NCBI GenBank assembly: GCA_902786745.1
Contig: CADADR010000001.1
Location: 310,001 to 374,000 of the forward strand
DNA: 64,000 nt
Reading direction: 5' to 3'
Source: an uncultured Bacteroidia bacterium
GTDB lineage: Bacteria; Bacteroidota; Bacteroidia; Bacteroidales; F082
This document shows, in pieces, positions 33,030 through 42,469 of the stretch. Below the pieces are notes generated by a model, which saw nothing but the letters and a program-made list of their open reading frames with translations, made no database searches and was not told the DNA's origin. A program made the position numbers and the translations under genes. Numbering within the stretch: position 1 is the first letter of the stretch; every line of letters begins with the position of its first letter.

Positions 33030-35888
33030 ATGGAAACCACTGAGAAAAAGCTATTTTTGTTAGATGCCTATGCGTTGATTTACAGGGCTTTCTTTGCTAT
33101 GAACAAGAACCCTCGTATGAACTCGAAAGGCGTCAATACCTCTGCCATCATCGGTTTTTTGAATTCGCTCTATGAGATTCTGCAAAAAGAGAAGCCCTCC
33201 CATATCGGCGTGGCCTTCGACGTGGCTGGCACCGCCCAACGGCAGGCCGAATATAGCGAGTACAAGGCCAACCGTGAGAAGATGCCCGACGACCTCCGCG
33301 ATGCCATACCTTATATTATTCGACTCATCGAAGCCTTCAACATACCCGTCTACGGCGTGGAAGGCTACGAGGCCGACGACGTTATCGGCACCCTGTCGAA
33401 AAAAGCCGAGCAACAAGGCTTCCTCACCTATATGATGACGCCCGACAAGGACTTCGGACAGCTGGTGACGGACAAGATCCTGCTCTATAAACCCGCCAAG
33501 TTTGGTGAGCCGGCACAGGTGTGGGGACCTAAAGAGGTTTGCGAACGCTACGGTATACAAGAACCCAAGCAACTGATTGACATCCTGGGTCTCTGGGGCG
33601 ATGCCGCCGATAACATCCCGGGCATCCCTGGCATTGGCGAGAAGACGGCAGCACAGCTGGTGGGGAAATACGGCAGTGTGGAAAACCTCATCGCCCATGC
33701 CGATGAGCTGAAAGGTAAGCAGAAGGAGAATGTGGTCAACTTCGCTGAGCAAGGCCTGATGTCGAAGAGCCTGGCTACCATCAACTTGGAGGTGCCCGTC
33801 GACTTCGACGAGGAAGAACTGCGTGCCAAGGAACCCGATGTGCCTGCGCTGATGTCCCTTTTTGAGGAATTGGAGTTCAGGACCTTTGCCAAACGATTCT
33901 TGGAAGATTATAAAGGGAAACAAGGTGTTGACTCCCCCCTGCCCCCCTCTCAGAGGGGAACGGGTCAACCCACGGGGGCTTCAGGGGGAAGTCAACAACC
34001 GGACCTGTTCTCCTCTAACGAGACTTTTGACCTCTTCCACCAAGGCGACAATAGTGGTATCTTGGAGTTCTCCGACAAGGACTCGGCCAAGACGGTACCG
34101 CATGACTATAAACTAGTCGAAAACGATGCTGACATTAAGGCTTTGGTGAACTTGTTATCCAAACAGAAGGAAATAGTCTTTGACACTGAGACCACCAACA
34201 TCGACGTGTACTCTGCTGAGTTGGTCGGCCTTTCCTTCGCCATCAAGGCACATGAGGCGTGGTATCTGTCCATGCCCGCCGAACGCGAAGCATGCCAGAA
34301 GAAACTGGAGCTGTTGCGGCCTTTGTTTGAAGACGAGAGTATCATGAAGATAGGGCAGAACCTGAAATACGACATCTCCATGTTGGCGCAATACGGCATC
34401 AGCGTGAGAGGTCCACTGTTCGACACCATGCTGGCCCATTACCTACTCGAGCCCGAGCAACGCCACAACATGGATTACCTCGCCGAAGTCTACCTCAACT
34501 ACCTCACCATTCCCATCGAAGACCTTATAGGCAAGGGAAGGATGCAAAAGACCATGCGCGAGGTGCCTGTGGAGTTGGTGAAGGAATACGCTGCCGAGGA
34601 CGCCGACATCACGCTGCAACTCTACGAGAAGCTGTTGCCCCTGCTCAAGGAAAACGGCGTGGAAAAACTGTTTTATGAGATTGAGATGCCGCTCGTGCCT
34701 GTTTTGAGCCGCATGGAGGCCAACGGTGTGCGTATCGACACGGAGAACCTGCAGCAAATCAGCGAAGCCTTTGGCGTCGAGATCCACAAGATTGAGGAAG
34801 AGATCTACAAAGCCGCTGGTATGCCTTTCAACATCGCCTCACCGAAACAATTGGGCGAAGTGCTCTTCGAGAAACTGCGTATCGATGAGAAGGCCAAGAA
34901 AACCAAGACGGGACAATATGCCACAGGCGAGGATGTGCTGCAAAAGTTATCGCACAAGCATCCTATCATCCAGATGATTTTGGACTACCGCTCGTTCACC
35001 AAACTAAAGTCGACCTATCTGGATGCCCTGCCGGCCTTGGTCAACCCAAAGGATGGCCTGATCCACACGTCCTACAACCAAGCCGTTACAGCCACGGGGC
35101 GCTTGAGTTCCAACAACCCCAACCTGCAGAACATCCCCGTGCGCACCGAGAAAGGCCGCGAGATACGACGTGCTTTTGTACCGCGTAGCCCAGAATACAC
35201 CCTGTTGGCCGCCGATTACAGCCAAATCGAATTGCGTATCATTGCCCATTTGAGCCAAGACCCTGCTATGGTCAACGACTTTAACTTAGGTCACGACATC
35301 CATGCCGCCACGGCGGCCAAGGTGTTTCATGTGCCCATGGATCAAGTTACCAAAGAACAGCGCAGCCGTGCCAAGGCCGTCAACTTCGGCATCATCTATG
35401 GTATGTCGGCCTTCGGTCTGGCAGAGCGCATGGAACTCTCGCGCAGCGAGGCCGCCGACATCATCAAGAAATACTTCGAGGAGTATGCCGGCATCAAGGA
35501 ATACATGAACCGAAGCATCGCTCTGGCGCGTGAACGTGGCTATGCCGAGACCATCTTAGGTCGTCGCCGTTATCTGCGCGACATCAATAGCTCCAATAGC
35601 GTAGTGCGTGGCTTCGCCGAACGCAACGCCATCAACGCGCCCATCCAAGGTAGCTCGGCCGACATGATCAAAATCGCCATGATCGGCATCCATCAGGAGT
35701 TGGAACGTTTGAAGATGCAGTCGAAGATGATCCTTCAGGTGCACGACGAATTGGTCTTCGATGCGCATCTCGACGAACTCGACACGCTGAAATCCATTGT
35801 CAATGATAAGATGGTGAATGCCTTGCCACTCTCCGTACCTGTGTTGGTGGAGATGAATACAGGCAATAACTGGTTAGAAGCCCATTGA
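33030..35888 (+). CDS. polA: DNA polymerase I, with an in-frame palindromic insert
   Basis: 952 aa from the ATG at 33030 (METTEKKLFLLDAYALIYRA); an earlier ATG at 33015 adds five residues. The 5' flap nuclease domain (~1-290) has YEADDVIGTL, DKDFGQLV and GIPGIGEKTAAQL. The 3'-5' exonuclease is intact: DTE in VFDTETTNIDV, NLKYDISML and YAAEDADITL. Polymerase motifs: A, DYSQIELRIIAHLS; B, RAKAVNFGIIYGMSAFGL; C, LQVHDELVFDA. The linker between the two nuclease domains (~299-323, reading SPLPPSQRGTGQPTGASGG) is encoded by a palindromic element. It probably shares a transcript with mnmA and the pseudouridine synthase (15-30-base gap). Confidence 0.96.
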   Translation: METTEKKLFLLDAYALIYRAFFAMNKNPRMNSKGVNTSAIIGFLNSLYEILQKEKPSHIGVAFDVAGTAQRQAEYSEYKANREKMPDDLRDAIPYIIRLIEAFNIPVYGVEGYEADDVIGTLSKKAEQQGFLTYMMTPDKDFGQLVTDKILLYKPAKFGEPAQVWGPKEVCERYGIQEPKQLIDILGLWGDAADNIPGIPGIGEKTAAQLVGKYGSVENLIAHADELKGKQKENVVNFAEQGLMSKSLATINLEVPVDFDEEELRAKEPDVPALMSLFEELEFRTFAKRFLEDYKGKQGVDSPLPPSQRGTGQPTGASGGSQQPDLFSSNETFDLFHQGDNSGILEFSDKDSAKTVPHDYKLVENDADIKALVNLLSKQKEIVFDTETTNIDVYSAELVGLSFAIKAHEAWYLSMPAEREACQKKLELLRPLFEDESIMKIGQNLKYDISMLAQYGISVRGPLFDTMLAHYLLEPEQRHNMDYLAEVYLNYLTIPIEDLIGKGRMQKTMREVPVELVKEYAAEDADITLQLYEKLLPLLKENGVEKLFYEIEMPLVPVLSRMEANGVRIDTENLQQISEAFGVEIHKIEEEIYKAAGMPFNIASPKQLGEVLFEKLRIDEKAKKTKTGQYATGEDVLQKLSHKHPIIQMILDYRSFTKLKSTYLDALPALVNPKDGLIHTSYNQAVTATGRLSSNNPNLQNIPVRTEKGREIRRAFVPRSPEYTLLAADYSQIELRIIAHLSQDPAMVNDFNLGHDIHAATAAKVFHVPMDQVTKEQRSRAKAVNFGIIYGMSAFGLAERMELSRSEAADIIKKYFEEYAGIKEYMNRSIALARERGYAETILGRRRYLRDINSSNSVVRGFAERNAINAPIQGSSADMIKIAMIGIHQELERLKMQSKMILQVHDELVFDAHLDELDTLKSIVNDKMVNALPLSVPVLVEMNTGNNWLEAH
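33926..33997. repeat. Palindromic repeat family C inside polA
   Basis: Inverted 16-base arms TGTTGACTCCCCCCTG (33926-33941) and CAGGGGGAAGTCAACA (33982-33997), with one mismatch. The 40-base spacer holds an inner hairpin (CCCCTCT/AGAGGGG, ~33944-33958). The 72 bases equal 24 codons and keep the frame open. Confidence 0.82.
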
Positions 35889-37949
35889 TTATCCCACTGA
35901 GCATCCTGGCGCGACCAAATCGCTAGGCGTCAGCAGCACGAGGCGGCCGTCCTTGTCCTCGGCGGAGAGGATCATGCCTTCGCTGACCACGCCTTTGAGC
36001 TTGCGCGGCTCAAAGTTGGCGACGAAGCAGACCTGCTTGCCCACCAGCTTCTCGGGCTCAGTGTAGTATTTGGCGATGCCACTCACGATGGTGCGCTTCT
36101 GCATGCCATCGTCGATGAGGAACTGAAGCAGTTTGTCGGCCTTCGGCACCTTCTGGCACTCGAGGATGGTACCCACGCGGACATCCACCTTCATATAGTC
36201 ATCGAAACTGACCACAGGCTTCACCTCGGCAGGCTTCCAAGCGTTCAGTTGGTTGGCTTTCTTGGTGTCCTCCAGCTTTTGCAGCTGGGCAGCCACCACA
36301 CTGTCTTCGATCTTCTCGAACAGCAGTTCAGGTTGGTTGATGACATGGCCTTCAGGCAGCAGAATGGTGTTCTCGGCATCGTTCCAACCCTTCACTTCCA
36401 GACCAATCATCTGTTGCAATTTCTTCGCGCTGAAAGGCAGGAAAGGCTCGCTGAGAATGGCCAAGTGTGCCACTATTTGCAACGAGACAGCCATCACGGT
36501 CTTCACGCGCTCGGGGTCGGTCTTGATTTGTTTCCAAGGCTCGTTGTCGGTGAGGTACTTGTTACCCAGACGGGCCAGGTTCATCAGCTCGGAGAGGGCC
36601 TCGCGGAACTTGTAGGTGTCCAGCAGGTGACCGATCTTCTGCGGATAGGCGTTCATCTCTTCGATGACGGCCTTGTCGGTATCGTTGAGGTTGCCTAAAG
36701 CAGGCACGGCACCTTCATAGTATTTATGCGTCAAGACCAACGTGCGGTTGACGAAGTTGCCGAAGATGGCTAATAACTCGTTGTTGTTGCGGTCTTGATA
36801 GTCCTTCCAAGTGAAGTTGTTGTCCTTGGTTTCAGGAGCGTTGGCGGTCAAAACATAGCGCAGCACATCCTGCTTGCCAGGGAACTCCTGCAGGTATTCG
36901 TGGAGCCACACGGCCCAGTTGCGCGAGGTCGAGATCTTGTCGTTCTCGAGGTTGAGGAACTCGTTGGCAGGAACGTTGTCGGGCATGATATAGTCGCCGT
37001 AGGCCTTCATCATGCAGGGGAAGATGATGCAGTGGAACACGATGTTGTCCTTGCCGATGAAGTGCACCAACTTGGTCTCAGGGTCTTTCCACCATTTCTC
37101 CCAGTCTTCGCCACGTTGCTCACAGATCTCCTTGGTGTTGGAGATGTAACCGATAGGGGCATCGAACCACACATACAGCACCTTGCCTTCGGCACCCTCA
37201 ATCGGGACAGGGACGCCCCAGTCGAGGTCGCGGGTGACGGCACGAGGTTGCAAACCGCCGTCGAGCCAGCTCTTCACCTGGCCGTAGACGTTGCTCTTCC
37301 ACTCTTTGTGGCCTTCGAGGATCCATTCACGGAGCCAGCCCTCATATTGGTCGAGAGGCAGGTACCAGTGCTTGGTCGGCTTCTTCACCAAGGCCGCGCC
37401 GCTGAGTTGCGAGTGCGGGTTGATGAGTTCGTCGGGGCTCAAAGAAGAGCCGCATTTCTCACATTGGTCGCCGTAGGCGCCGTCGGCACCGCATTTCGGG
37501 CAAGTGCCCACGATATATCTGTCGGAAAGGAACTTCTGACGTTCGGGGTCAAAATATTGCTCCGTTTCCTTCTCGATGAACTTTCCTTCGTCGTAAAGCT
37601 TCTTGAAGAACTCTTGGGCCGTGGCACGGTGCATCTTCGAAGAGGTGCGCGAGTAGATGTCGTAGCTGATGCCGAGCTCCTCGAACGACTTCTTGATGAT
37701 CTCGTGATAGCGGTCCACGATGTCTTGAGGCGTGCAGCCTTCCTTTTCGGCTTTGATGGTAATCGGCACGCCGTGCTCGTCGGAACCACCGACAAACAGG
37801 ACGTCCTCGCCACGCATTCGCAGATAGCGAACATAGGTGTCGGCGGGGATATAGACGCCGGCAAGGTGACCGATGTGGACAGGGCCGTTGGCATAAGGCA
37901 AGGCCGTGGTTACTGTGTAACGCTTGAAGTGTTTGTTCGTTGATTCCAT
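35889..37949 (-). CDS. metG: Methionyl-tRNA synthetase
   Basis: 686 aa; charges tRNA-Met with methionine. HIGH motif is HIGHL in [13 protein letters not shown]. The zinc knuckle is [18 protein letters not shown], and the KMSKS loop reads KISTSRN. Residues ~575-686 form the C-terminal tRNA-binding OB domain ([23 protein letters not shown], then [18 protein letters not shown]), as in the dimeric bacterial form. Its promoter (38029-38037) gives a leader of roughly 75 bases with two GC-rich hairpins. Convergent with polA, with the stop codons back to back and no terminator visible between them. Confidence 0.95.
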   Translation of the reverse strand: MESTNKHFKRYTVTTALPYANGPVHIGHLAGVYIPADTYVRYLRMRGEDVLFVGGSDEHGVPITIKAEKEGCTPQDIVDRYHEIIKKSFEELGISYDIYSRTSSKMHRATAQEFFKKLYDEGKFIEKETEQYFDPERQKFLSDRYIVGTCPKCGADGAYGDQCEKCGSSLSPDELINPHSQLSGAALVKKPTKHWYLPLDQYEGWLREWILEGHKEWKSNVYGQVKSWLDGGLQPRAVTRDLDWGVPVPIEGAEGKVLYVWFDAPIGYISNTKEICEQRGEDWEKWWKDPETKLVHFIGKDNIVFHCIIFPCMMKAYGDYIMPDNVPANEFLNLENDKISTSRNWAVWLHEYLQEFPGKQDVLRYVLTANAPETKDNNFTWKDYQDRNNNELLAIFGNFVNRTLVLTHKYYEGAVPALGNLNDTDKAVIEEMNAYPQKIGHLLDTYKFREALSELMNLARLGNKYLTDNEPWKQIKTDPERVKTVMAVSLQIVAHLAILSEPFLPFSAKKLQQMIGLEVKGWNDAENTILLPEGHVINQPELLFEKIEDSVVAAQLQKLEDTKKANQLNAWKPAEVKPVVSFDDYMKVDVRVGTILECQKVPKADKLLQFLIDDGMQKRTIVSGIAKYYTEPEKLVGKQVCFVANFEPRKLKGVVSEGMILSAEDKDGRLVLLTPSDLVAPGCSVG

Positions 37950-37984
37950 AGTGTAAAATTTAAATTTAAAGGTGTTCCGTTAAT

Positions 37985-38018
37985 CCCCCGCCCTTTGGGC
38001 ACCCCCTTAGGGGGGGAT
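37985..38018. repeat. GC-rich double hairpin in the metG leader
   Basis: GCCC TTT GGGC followed by CCCCCTTAGGGGG, transcribed in the 5' leader of metG on the minus strand. May be a dispersed palindrome or a leader regulatory hairpin. Confidence 0.6.
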
Positions 38019-38028
38019 AAAAACGGGT

Positions 38029-38037
38029 GCAAAAATA
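38029..38037 (-). promoter_or_regulatory. -7 promoter element for metG
   Basis: TATTTTTGC on the minus strand, 79 bases before the ATG at 37949. Confidence 0.45.
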
Positions 38038-38068
38038 CGGATAATTGTTGAGAAATGATAAAAAGCCG

Positions 38069-38077
38069 TATTTTTGC
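38069..38077 (+). promoter_or_regulatory. -7 promoter element for the 38104 operon
   Basis: TATTTTTGC, 26 bases before the ATG at 38104. Confidence 0.5.
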
Positions 38078-38103
38078 AACGATTTTCAACAAACTTTATC
38101 CAA

Positions 38104-38964
38104 ATGTTACAAAAACCCATTAAAATTTCGTTATTGTTGGCAGTTGCAATGCTGCTATCGGCAAACACGTGGGCACAAAGCTACGCTGTTGCTGAGAAAT
38201 CCAACGAAGTGAAACCACTCGTTTATTATCCTAACCAAACCCGTGTCCCCGTTTGGTTGGACTTGTCGTCAGGCCTGAATGTCGCGAATTGCTACGACAA
38301 TGGTACTGTTCCCTTCAGCTATTTTGGCTACGGCATGAATGCTGGTGCTGGCGTCACGATTGAATGGGGCCGTTACCATGTGCGTCCCGCTTTCCATTTG
38401 TTTCAAAATGCGACTACTGAACCTGCTGGTTCCGTGATCGACCTCAACCTTTCCACCGAGGTTCTCTACAGGGTCCACGAGGCCTACAACAACCGTTTGC
38501 GTTTGTGGGTTGGTGGCACCTTGCAAGGTATGCTTGACATCAAGGCTCTCCCAGAATTGCAGAATGCCTCTACTTGCGTCTCTTTGTTTGGCAACATCGG
38601 TGCAACGGGCATGGTGCAATACGATTTCGCTTTCAACAAAGCCCAAAACCATCCTTGGATGACCACCTATTTCAAGTTGAACCTTCCCTTGCATGGTATG
38701 GCTATGCGCCCAAGCTACTCTTATATTGGCAACCCGACCATTAACACAGGAGTCACTGATGCCTTGTTTGGCGACGAAGAGTCGTTTGGCAAATTCTTCC
38801 CTGGTACCGACACCGAGTTGGGACTCTACCTCAATTTGCTCAACGGCAACCGCGTCGGTTTCTGCTACCGCTGGGATTACATCACCACGGGCAAGAAGGG
38901 AACCTACCGCTACGACACCGCCCTCCATTCCTTTAACCTCAACTTTATGTTCAAAGTCAACTGA
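38104..38964 (+). CDS. Secreted protein of unknown function, probable outer-membrane beta-barrel
   Basis: 286 aa from the ATG at 38104 (MLQKPIKISLLLAVAMLLSANTWAQ: signal peptide with cleavage after AQ or WA). The rest alternates short hydrophobic/aromatic strands with polar turns (VPVWLDLSSGLNVANCY, FGYGMNAGAGVTIEWGRYHVRPAF, FNLNFMFKVN at the end), which suggests an 8- to 12-strand barrel. I do not recognise a named family. Its stop overlaps the start of the S41 protease by one base, so the two are co-translated. Confidence 0.7.
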   Translation: MLQKPIKISLLLAVAMLLSANTWAQSYAVAEKSNEVKPLVYYPNQTRVPVWLDLSSGLNVANCYDNGTVPFSYFGYGMNAGAGVTIEWGRYHVRPAFHLFQNATTEPAGSVIDLNLSTEVLYRVHEAYNNRLRLWVGGTLQGMLDIKALPELQNASTCVSLFGNIGATGMVQYDFAFNKAQNHPWMTTYFKLNLPLHGMAMRPSYSYIGNPTINTGVTDALFGDEESFGKFFPGTDTELGLYLNLLNGNRVGFCYRWDYITTGKKGTYRYDTALHSFNLNFMFKVN

Positions 38965-40001
38965 TGAAAGCCATGAAAAAGATACATACCCTTTTATTGT
39001 GCCTTGTGGCACTCGCCTTCGCTTCTTGTGAAAGTGCTGTGATGTTGCCCGACGAACCCCAAAATCCCGTCAATGTGTTTGATTATCTCTGGAACCAAGT
39101 AGACCAGAAATACACCTTCTTCGATGTGAAAAACATCAATTGGGACTCGGTGCGCGAAGTGTATCGCCCTATGGTGAACGACGACATGAGCGATGAAGAG
39201 CTGTTCAAAGTTTGCGCCGACATGCTCAACACGCTTCGCGACGGTCACACCAACTTGTTCTCAAGCTTCGATGTGTCGCGCAACGATTCGGTGTATTATA
39301 AGATGTATGCCGAAAAGAACATCGACCCCGACGTTGTATTGCTTAACTATTTGACCGTCAATTATCACACCACGGGGAGCTTTGCCCACAATAGCATTCG
39401 CGATGGCCAAGTGGCTTATCTGCGTTATACCTCGTTCTCGAATGATATCAGCGATTATGACCTGAAGTATGTGCTCAATCAATACAAGGATTGCAAGGGC
39501 CTCATCATCGACTTGCGTCAGAATGGTGGTGGCTCCATTGCCAATGTGCAGCAGCTTCTCAGCATCTTCGACAACCACAAGCAGCCGCTCTACACCACTC
39601 AGGTGAAAAAGGGTCCTGGCCATAATGATTTCGGAGATCCTGTGACGGTGTATGCCGCCGACAGCAGTCTGCTTGGTAATAATCCTTACATCAAGCCTGT
39701 CGCCGTGCTTATCGACCGTGGTTCGTATAGCGCCACTTCGTTCTTCTCGGTCTGCACCCAAGGCTACGACAACGTGAAGCTCTTTGGCGACTACACCGGT
39801 GGTGGCATGGGCTTGCCCAACGGCGGCATGCTGCCCAACGGTTGGACCTATCGTTTCAGCACGAGCCGCACCCTCGACATGGCTGGCCACAACTACGAGA
39901 ACGGCGTGCCGCCCGATGAGCGCGTCATCCTTGACCCCGTTGCCACTGCACTAGGCCTCGACAACGTGATTGAGACGGCTGCGGATTGGATTATGCAATA
40001 A
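38964..40001 (+). CDS. S41-family (C-terminal processing/tricorn-like) peptidase lipoprotein
   Basis: 345 aa. Lipobox FASC near residue 19; start at 38964 or at the second Met (38973). N-terminal helical cap (FDYLWNQVDQKYTFFD, LRDGHTNLFSSFD) resembles tricorn-core/S41 proteins. There is no evident PDZ. The catalytic region has GLIIDLRQNGGGSI and DRGSYSATSFFS, where the Ser of SYSAT is the likely nucleophile; YTGGGMGLPNG follows. A cell-envelope serine protease is expected; the substrate is unknown. Operon with 38104 and perhaps with the TonB receptor 53 bases downstream. Confidence 0.85.
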   Translation: MKAMKKIHTLLLCLVALAFASCESAVMLPDEPQNPVNVFDYLWNQVDQKYTFFDVKNINWDSVREVYRPMVNDDMSDEELFKVCADMLNTLRDGHTNLFSSFDVSRNDSVYYKMYAEKNIDPDVVLLNYLTVNYHTTGSFAHNSIRDGQVAYLRYTSFSNDISDYDLKYVLNQYKDCKGLIIDLRQNGGGSIANVQQLLSIFDNHKQPLYTTQVKKGPGHNDFGDPVTVYAADSSLLGNNPYIKPVAVLIDRGSYSATSFFSVCTQGYDNVKLFGDYTGGGMGLPNGGMLPNGWTYRFSTSRTLDMAGHNYENGVPPDERVILDPVATALGLDNVIETAADWIMQ

Positions 40002-40054
40002 TTCTGCAGCCAATGCGTTACAAAGGTTAGTATAACCATCATAATGCACGTGTA

Positions 40055-42463
40055 ATGAAACATAGTTTATTGAGCCGATGGTTGATTGCCATCGGCTTTT
40101 TATTGGCATGTATGCCAACTTTTGCCCAAAAGCGCACCATCAGCGGCTACGTGATGGATGCCGCCAGCAAGGAGACGCTCATCGGGGCAACTGTATTTGA
40201 CAAGAACTCAGGGAAGGGCTGTGCTACAAATAGTTACGGCTTCTACACATTGACCTTGGACCAAGGTCAGGTGGACCTGCAAGTGTCGTATGTGGGCTAC
40301 AACCAGCGAAACGAAGCCTTTGAACTGAAGGAAAACCTCACCATGAACTTCGCCCTCACCACCAACATTGAGCTCGATGAAGTGGTTGTGGAGGCCACCC
40401 GTGCCACGGTGAGTGCCCGCAGCCCCCAGATGAGTGTGATAGAGCTGCCCGTGCAACAGATCAAGAGCATCCCGACTTTGTTTGGCGAAGCCGACGTGTT
40501 GAAAGCCATCCAGTTGTTGCCCGGTGTGCAGAACGGCTCGGAAGCCTCTGCAGGCATGTATGTGCGTGGCGGCGGTCCCGACGAGAACCTGTTGCTCCTC
40601 GACGGCGTGCCGGTCTACAATGTCAATCACATGATGGGATTCTTCTCCGTCTTCAACCCCGATGCCTTGAAGAATGTCACCTTATACAAAGGCAGCTTCC
40701 CGGCACATTTCGGAGGACGCCTTTCGTCGGTGGTCGACATCCGCATGAAGGAAGGCGACATGCAGCAATACCATGGCAATGTGAGCGTAGGACTGATTTC
40801 TTCCAAACTCAACTTCGAAGGCCCCATCGTGAAGGACAAGCTCTCATTCAACCTCTCCTTCCGTCGCACCTACAGCGACCTGCTGATGAAGCCCGCCCTC
40901 TGGATTGCACGACGCTACCAGGATGACATGAGCAAACTCAAGGCTGGATACTATTTTTACGACTTCAACGGCAAGCTCAACTGGAAGATCTCCGACAAAG
41001 ACCGTCTTTATCTGAGTTTCTATTCGGGTGACGACGCCATCTATTTCGGAGTGAAATACAGGGACTATGCCTATGATGACGTCCAATACACCGACAATAT
41101 GGGCCTCAACTGGAAATGGGGTAACAAGGTGTCGGCCCTTCGCTGGAACCATGTCATGTCGCAGCAACTCTTCATGGATGCCTCGGTCAACTACACGCAA
41201 TACCGTCACAACCTCGGCATGGAAATCAAAGAAGAGGCAAGTTATCAGAATTACCAAAACGTTGTCTTTAACGGGTATAACATGGCCTATAAGTCGGGCA
41301 TCAACGACCTGACCGCCAAAGTCGACTTTGACTACACGCCCTTGCCAAACCATGAGATCCGTTTTGGCGGTAGCTACACCTACCACCAGTTCCGTCCCGA
41401 GGTGCAGTCGCTGAAAATCAACAGTGGCGACTTCAACGTCGACACCATCGTCGGCTCATCCAACGTCTTTGCCCACGAAACTGCACTCTATGCCGAGGAC
41501 AACATGACCTTGGGCGACATCTTCCACGTGAACGCTGGTGTGCATTACTCCACCTTCACCGTGGAGGGCAAGACCTACCAAAGCGTGCAACCCCGTCTCA
41601 GCACCAGCGTGATGCTGGCCTCCAACCTATCGCTTAAGGCGGGCTATGCCTATATGACGCAATATGTCCACCTGCTCTCCAACAGCAGCCTCAGCCTGCC
41701 CACCGACCTCTGGGTTCCGGTGACGAAAAACATTGTCCCGATGAACGCCCATCAAGTGTCGCTGGGTGCCTTCTATGAGCTACCGCATCTCTTCGATATC
41801 TCGCTCGAAGGCTATTACAAGAGTATGGACAACCTCTTGGAATACAGAGACGGCGCCTCGTTCTTCGGCTCGTCGGAGACCTGGGAGAACAAGGTCTGTT
41901 TGGGCAAAGGCTGGGCTTATGGTGTGGAGTTCCTCGTGCAACGTAGCTTCGGCAAGACCACGGGTTGGGTGGGCTACACCTGGGCACATGCCAAGCGGCA
42001 GTTCGACCGCGAAGGCATGACCATCAACGAGGGCAAGGTGTTCCCTGCCAAATACGACCGCCGTCATGACCTCAGTATCACCGTGCAGCATAAGTTCAGC
42101 GACCGTTTCGACCTCAGTGGCACTTGGGTGTTCAGCAGCGGCAACTGCGGCACCCTTGGCACCCAGATTTACGAAGGCTTACCCGACTGGGATTACATTC
42201 CTTACATCCAAGCCCTCGAACGCAACAACTTCCGTATGGGCAATTATCACCGCCTCGACGTAAGCATGAACTTCCACAAACAGAAGAAACACGGCATCCG
42301 CACCTGGAACCTCAGCGTCTACAATGCTTACAACCACAATAATCCATTCTTGGTGTATACGAGTTACGGCTTCGACGAGAACACCCATCAAGAGAAGAAA
42401 GTCCTGATGCAGGCCAGCCTGTTCCCGATTATTCCTTCGGTTAGTTATAGCTTTAAATTCTGA
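40055..42463 (+). CDS. TonB-dependent outer-membrane receptor with carboxypeptidase-regulatory-like domain
   Basis: 802 aa. Signal peptide to ~AQ25. A CarboxypepD_reg-like domain (KRTISGYVMDAASKETLIGA, ~25-110) precedes the plug (DVLKAIQLLPGVQNGSEASAG, YVRGGGPDENLLLLDGVPVYN). A 22-strand barrel ends in PSVSYSFKF, with a terminal Phe. No classical SusD follows; instead a DUF4249 lipoprotein starts 6 bases downstream, a pairing known in Bacteroidetes and thought to form a transport or binding complex. The substrate is not deducible. Confidence 0.92.
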   Translation: MKHSLLSRWLIAIGFLLACMPTFAQKRTISGYVMDAASKETLIGATVFDKNSGKGCATNSYGFYTLTLDQGQVDLQVSYVGYNQRNEAFELKENLTMNFALTTNIELDEVVVEATRATVSARSPQMSVIELPVQQIKSIPTLFGEADVLKAIQLLPGVQNGSEASAGMYVRGGGPDENLLLLDGVPVYNVNHMMGFFSVFNPDALKNVTLYKGSFPAHFGGRLSSVVDIRMKEGDMQQYHGNVSVGLISSKLNFEGPIVKDKLSFNLSFRRTYSDLLMKPALWIARRYQDDMSKLKAGYYFYDFNGKLNWKISDKDRLYLSFYSGDDAIYFGVKYRDYAYDDVQYTDNMGLNWKWGNKVSALRWNHVMSQQLFMDASVNYTQYRHNLGMEIKEEASYQNYQNVVFNGYNMAYKSGINDLTAKVDFDYTPLPNHEIRFGGSYTYHQFRPEVQSLKINSGDFNVDTIVGSSNVFAHETALYAEDNMTLGDIFHVNAGVHYSTFTVEGKTYQSVQPRLSTSVMLASNLSLKAGYAYMTQYVHLLSNSSLSLPTDLWVPVTKNIVPMNAHQVSLGAFYELPHLFDISLEGYYKSMDNLLEYRDGASFFGSSETWENKVCLGKGWAYGVEFLVQRSFGKTTGWVGYTWAHAKRQFDREGMTINEGKVFPAKYDRRHDLSITVQHKFSDRFDLSGTWVFSSGNCGTLGTQIYEGLPDWDYIPYIQALERNNFRMGNYHRLDVSMNFHKQKKHGIRTWNLSVYNAYNHNNPFLVYTSYGFDENTHQEKKVLMQASLFPIIPSVSYSFKF

Positions 42464-42469
42464 ACGATC

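Noticed and set aside
36795..37943. 382-codon ORF opposite metG
   Set aside because: Shadow of metG; same codon-bias effect.
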